9,493 bases of DNA from Thermotogae bacterium (GTDB lineage: Bacteria; Thermotogota; Thermotogae; UBA12178): positions 1-9,493 of the forward strand of contig QNAP01000053.1 in assembly GCA_003641795.1 (NCBI GenBank). The letters are read 5' to 3'. The position numbers and the translations under genes are program-made. The notes under the pieces were generated by a model, which saw only the letters and a program-made list of their open reading frames with translations, did no database searches and had not been told where the DNA came from. Of the stretch, positions 7,048 through 9,493 are shown in pieces (within the stretch, counting starts at the first letter, position 1; every line of letters begins with the position of its first letter).

Positions 7048-7117
7048 TTTGCAGATCTTCCGTTTCATGTTCTTCACCACTTTAGAATTTCAAAAATTAC
7101 AATGGAGGTGTTGATTT

Positions 7118-8353
7118 GTGGCTAAGGATACTCAGGATTTCGATTTGGTGATTCGTCATGCGAGACTGAGAGATGGAAGATTGTTGGACATAGGAATAAA
7201 AGATGGAAAGATAGCTGCCATGAAGGAGGGGATCTCAGGCAAAACTGGTGAGGAGATCGATGCCACCGGGAATCTGGTTACGGAATCCTTTGTAAACCCT
7301 CATCTGCATCTGTGCAAGGTTTACACATTGCGTATGATGGACGAACTCGCATTGCAAGACTACCATGGGGAGAAAATGGGAAGGGCTATGAGTGCTATAG
7401 AGCTCGCCGCCAGAATAAAAGAAAGATACGATGAGTCATGGATCCTTCCAAACGTGCGGAAGGCGCTGGAATTAGCCGTAAAGTATGGCAATACTCACAT
7501 TCGCGCTTTCGCTGATGTGGATACCAAAGCCAAATTGGAAGGAGTTAAAGCTCTTCTCAAGGCTAAGGAAGAGTTCAAAGGCATTGTGGAGCTTCAGGTA
7601 GTTGCCTTCGCTCAGGACGGGATTGTGAGAGAACCGGGCGCTGAGAAGCTGCTGAAGAAAGCGATGGAGCTGGGCGCAGACGTGGTCGGAGGCATTCCCT
7701 GGATCGAATATACTGTGGAAGACATGCAACGACACGTGAAGACCATCTTCGACATAGCCCAAACATTCGATAAAGATGTTTCCATGTTGGTAGACGACGC
7801 GGGAGACCCTACTTTGAAGACACTAGAGATGATGGCGGTGGAAGCTATAAAGAGAGGATGGCAAGGAAGGGTACTTGCTCACCACGCCAGAGCTATGGCA
7901 CTCTATCCAGACCCTTACTTCCTAAAGTTGGCTGCTCTTTTAAAGAAAGCGCGACTCCCTGTCGTAAGCGATCCTCATACTGGGCCATTGCACGCCCGTG
8001 TGAAAGATTTGATTCGAGAAGGGGTGCTGGTTTGTCTTGGACAGGACGACATAACCGATGCGTACTATCCCTACGGGAGAAACAACATGCTTGAGGTGGC
8101 CTTTCTGGCCTCTCACGTTCTCTGGATGACCTCAAAGCGGGAAATGGAAAAACTCTACGATATGGTCACTACCGATGCGGCACGAGCCATGGGATTGAAA
8201 ACGCACCTTTTGAAAGAGGAAAATCCTGCCAATCTTGTGATAGTGAAAGGAGAAGATGTTCTCGAAGCACTAAGGTTTCATGAAGAACCCCTCGCTGTGA
8301 TCAGTCATGGGAAACTCGTGAAAGAGAAACCTATGGTAAGACATCTGTCTTAA
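7118..8353 (+). CDS. Cytosine-deaminase-like amidohydrolase with altered metal site
   Basis: 411-residue amidohydrolase-superfamily protein of the CodA/AtzC-like group. These TIM-barrel metalloenzymes deaminate or hydrolyse small N-heterocycles. The GTG start has GGAGGTG 7 nt upstream. Residues 1-56 and about 368-405 form the usual small beta domain. Recognisable elements: PHLHL with H62 and H64, AFAQDGI with Q166, RVLAHHARAM with H256, and CLGQDDITD with D310. These match the CodA positions H61, H63, Q156, H246 and D313. In an ungapped comparison with E. coli CodA recalled from memory, the strand-5 DVHCDE becomes SMLVDD: the metal ligand His is Leu224 and the catalytic Glu is Asp227. The loop after SDPHTG is also shorter than in CodA. 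It may therefore be a distinct subfamily with another substrate. A link to the nucleoside-type binding protein upstream suggests nucleobase or related N-heterocycle use, but this is inference. Confidence 0.88.
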   Translation: MAKDTQDFDLVIRHARLRDGRLLDIGIKDGKIAAMKEGISGKTGEEIDATGNLVTESFVNPHLHLCKVYTLRMMDELALQDYHGEKMGRAMSAIELAARIKERYDESWILPNVRKALELAVKYGNTHIRAFADVDTKAKLEGVKALLKAKEEFKGIVELQVVAFAQDGIVREPGAEKLLKKAMELGADVVGGIPWIEYTVEDMQRHVKTIFDIAQTFDKDVSMLVDDAGDPTLKTLEMMAVEAIKRGWQGRVLAHHARAMALYPDPYFLKLAALLKKARLPVVSDPHTGPLHARVKDLIREGVLVCLGQDDITDAYYPYGRNNMLEVAFLASHVLWMTSKREMEKLYDMVTTDAARAMGLKTHLLKEENPANLVIVKGEDVLEALRFHEEPLAVISHGKLVKEKPMVRHLS

Positions 8354-8369
8354 AAGGAGTAAAGCACCG

Positions 8370-8624
8370 ATGATCGTGAGTGTCTTTCTTCCATTGGCTA
8401 TTGGATTTGCAATCGGGATGGCGATCAGACGGAAGCCGAAAGCTTATTTGTTTTGGGTTTCTCTTTTGCTCCTCCTCTTTTTTGTGGGATATCAAACAGG
8501 GTCAACCGTCTCCAGTTTGAGTATCCTTTACGGAGTTTTGCGAAGTGCGCTCGTTGTGGCTTTCTTTGCCATATTGGGGAGTGTCGTTGTCACCATCCTC
8601 GTTTGGAGGAGGATTTCCAGATGA
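8370..8624 (+). CDS. LysO-family exporter, N-terminal subunit
   Basis: 84-residue membrane protein with three hydrophobic segments, about 4-19, 26-41 and 55-79. It resembles the N-terminal part of E. coli LysO (YbjE), where the second helix ends in a similar LFFMG motif; here it is FFVGYQTG at 37-44. LysO exports L-lysine and toxic analogues across the inner membrane. GGAG precedes the ATG by 10 nt, and the gene begins 16 nt after the amidohydrolase stop. Its stop overlaps the start of the next gene as ATGA. It presumably assembles with that product, together covering one LysO-like protein (280 residues against about 300 in E. coli). Assignment rests mostly on length, topology and the partner gene. 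Confidence 0.8.
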   Translation: MIVSVFLPLAIGFAIGMAIRRKPKAYLFWVSLLLLLFFVGYQTGSTVSSLSILYGVLRSALVVAFFAILGSVVVTILVWRRISR

Positions 8625-9211
8625 TATTTTTGATTTTGGGAAGTACTGGCTTCGGAATCCTGCTTGGCTTGTTGAAAGTAGGGAATACAACGGCCGTTTC
8701 CCAGGGTCTTGTGTGGTCTTTGGCTCTCTTGATCTTCGTGGTAGGTTGGGAAATGGGAAGCGAACTGAATGTGGTTAAACGCTTACTAAAAAAAGGTCCG
8801 AAGTTGTTGTTGGTTCCCCTGGTGGGAACTCTTGGCTCCGTTACGTTCGGTGCCCTTTCGGGTTTTTTCTTGAATCTCACCCCACTGCAAAGCGCTGTAG
8901 TAGCTTCAGGTATGGGATGGTACAGTTTCACTGGATCGTTTCTCTCCACTCAAGGATGGCCTCAATTGGGAGCTGTGGCATTCGCAGCCAACGTGTTCAG
9001 AGAGCTCTTGACGATACTTTTAGCTCCCTTACTCGCCCGCTTAGACCCCATAGCACCTGTGGCATCAGGTGGAGCTACAAGCATGGACAGCACCTTGGGA
9101 GTCGTGCGGGTATTCAGTGGAAAAGATATGGGACCCGTATCGTTTCTGAACGGATTCGTTATAACACTTTTGGTTCCACCAGTCTCATCTTTGTTGACAC
9201 GATTTCTGTAA
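8621..9211 (+). CDS. lysO: LysO-family exporter, C-terminal subunit
   Basis: 196-residue membrane protein matching the C-terminal two-thirds of LysO (YbjE, DUF340), the L-lysine exporter. Diagnostic pieces are IFVVGWEMGSE (38-48), SGMGWYSFTG (96-105), FRELLTILLAP (126-136), and GGATSMDSTL (150-159). These parallel ASGFGWYSLSG, ARELIAIMLIP and GATSMDFTLP in the E. coli protein as I recall it. Several hydrophobic segments alternate through the whole length. The ATG at 8621 has GGAGGAGG about 8 nt upstream and overlaps the stop of the 84-residue gene, so the split looks natural rather than a frameshift error. The frame is open further upstream, to 8453, but that stretch is the other gene read out of frame. 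The cargo could be lysine or an amino-acid-like product of the neighbouring amidohydrolase. Confidence 0.88.
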   Translation: MIFLILGSTGFGILLGLLKVGNTTAVSQGLVWSLALLIFVVGWEMGSELNVVKRLLKKGPKLLLVPLVGTLGSVTFGALSGFFLNLTPLQSAVVASGMGWYSFTGSFLSTQGWPQLGAVAFAANVFRELLTILLAPLLARLDPIAPVASGGATSMDSTLGVVRVFSGKDMGPVSFLNGFVITLLVPPVSSLLTRFL

Positions 9212-9221
9212 AGGAGGGGTT

Positions 9222-9275
9222 ATGTTTTGCCCCGAGTGCCCTCATGAGTATGTTCGAAAATTCCTGGAGGCATAA
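9222..9275 (+). pseudogene. Truncated zinc-ribbon-type protein gene, N-terminus only
   Basis: An excellent AAGGAGGGG site overlaps the stop of the LysO gene, and the ATG follows at normal spacing. The reading frame MFCPECPHEYVRKFLEA then ends at TAA after 17 codons. The start MFCPEC..EY resembles the N-terminus of small bacterial zinc-ribbon proteins (CPxCxxEY followed by a second CxxC). No second CxxC is reached. An insertion-sequence end carrying a transposase gene lies immediately downstream, so the most likely reading is a fourth operon gene interrupted by transposition. It could instead be a genuine 17-residue peptide. Its function cannot be told. Confidence 0.5.
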
Positions 9276-9493
9276 CGTAAAAAACCTGCGTGATAAGATG
9301 TTCATCCCTCTAACAAGAAACACAAAAAATCATCGCTTGCACCCGGTTGTACGCTATTACCTGTGCCCCAACACTCTTTTTCGCCATTTCCAGGCTCTCT
9401 GTCCTTTCCCATTGCCCGTACGCGTTCTTCATCTTTCCTATCACTTGCTCCACTACGTATCTGTCTTTGTATTTTTCTTTATTCTCTTCGTAC
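9276..9493 (-). mobile_element. Terminal part of an insertion sequence (IS4/IS5-like DDE type)
   Basis: The block holds a transposase C-terminus on the minus strand plus about 34 bp of noncoding end, AT-rich next to the truncated gene (GTAAAAAACCTGCG at 9277-9290, possibly the terminal inverted repeat). The exact boundary cannot be set, because the other end and the target duplication are outside the window. Confidence 0.65.
9310..9492 (-). CDS. Transposase, C-terminal 60 residues (DDE, YREK signature)
   Basis: Only the last 60 codons lie in the window; the frame is open to the right edge and ends with TAG at 9312-9310. The first part reads YEENKEKYKDRYVVEQVIGK, followed by MKNAYG. YKDR..E......K fits exactly the Y-2-R-3-E-6-K signature of IS4-superfamily transposases. 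Its Glu is the third acidic residue of the DDE triad, which holds the catalytic metal ions for strand transfer. The rest (SLEMAKKSVGAQVIAYNRVQAM) is the helical tail usual in this group. Whether the full gene is intact cannot be judged. The family call (IS4, IS5 or a close group) is uncertain; the transposase identity is fairly secure. Confidence 0.75.
   Translation of the reverse strand, partial: YEENKEKYKDRYVVEQVIGKMKNAYGQWERTESLEMAKKSVGAQVIAYNRVQAMIFCVSC

Noticed and set aside
7073..7103. Possible promoter with TACAAT before the amidohydrolase
   Set aside because: No acceptable -35 at 16-18 nt, and the -10 would abut the RBS.
8453..9211. A longer 252-residue frame for the LysO C-terminal gene
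   Set aside because: Its first 56 codons read the 84-residue membrane gene out of frame; the ATG at 8621 has a strong RBS and an ATGA overlap.
1..9493. CRISPR array, tRNA or rRNA genes
   Set aside because: No regularly spaced direct repeats and no cloverleaf or rRNA-like segments were seen on either strand; nearly all sequence is accounted for by protein genes.

Overview
The window is a compact bacterial chromosome segment with tightly packed, mostly overlapping genes, strong AGGAGG-type ribosome binding sites and frequent TTG/GTG starts. Protein character (Lys/Glu/Arg-rich, compact enzymes) and the gene order deoC - cyclodeaminase - tgt point to the Thermotogae. From memory these three correspond to the consecutive Thermotoga maritima genes TM1559-TM1561. 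Base composition looks fairly balanced by eye, so a higher-GC Thermotoga/Pseudothermotoga relative is a reasonable guess; the genus is not proven.

Left part (1-5759, minus strand): one long co-directional block read right to left: folC, ruvA, deoC, a stand-alone FTCD_C-type cyclodeaminase, tgt, plsY, and a secreted TPR plus beta-propeller protein cut by the window edge. Six of these seven genes overlap or nearly touch a neighbour. The exception is the 119-bp ruvA-deoC gap, which contains a likely internal promoter. The block mixes folate metabolism (folC, cyclodeaminase), DNA repair (ruvA), deoxyribose catabolism (deoC), tRNA modification (tgt) and phospholipid synthesis (plsY), so it is mainly housekeeping.

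Divergent control region (5760-5952): two back-to-back promoters with consensus TATAAT -10 boxes. The rightward one has a perfect 6-5-6 inverted repeat filling its -35/-10 spacer, a good operator candidate.

Right part (5953-9275, plus strand): a likely operon with a BMP/PnrA-type nucleoside-binding protein, a hairpin, a cytosine-deaminase-like amidohydrolase, and a LysO-family exporter split into two overlapping genes (84 and 196 aa). No ABC ATPase or permease is present. The set looks like an accessory uptake-hydrolysis-export module. The amidohydrolase appears to lack one canonical metal-binding His, so its substrate may not be cytosine. The next gene begins with a strong RBS and a CxxC zinc-ribbon-like start but stops after 17 codons.

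Right end (about 9276-9493): the 3' end of an insertion sequence, carrying on the minus strand the C-terminus of a DDE transposase with an exact Y-2-R-3-E-6-K signature. It probably interrupted the zinc-ribbon gene. No tRNA, rRNA or CRISPR array was seen.
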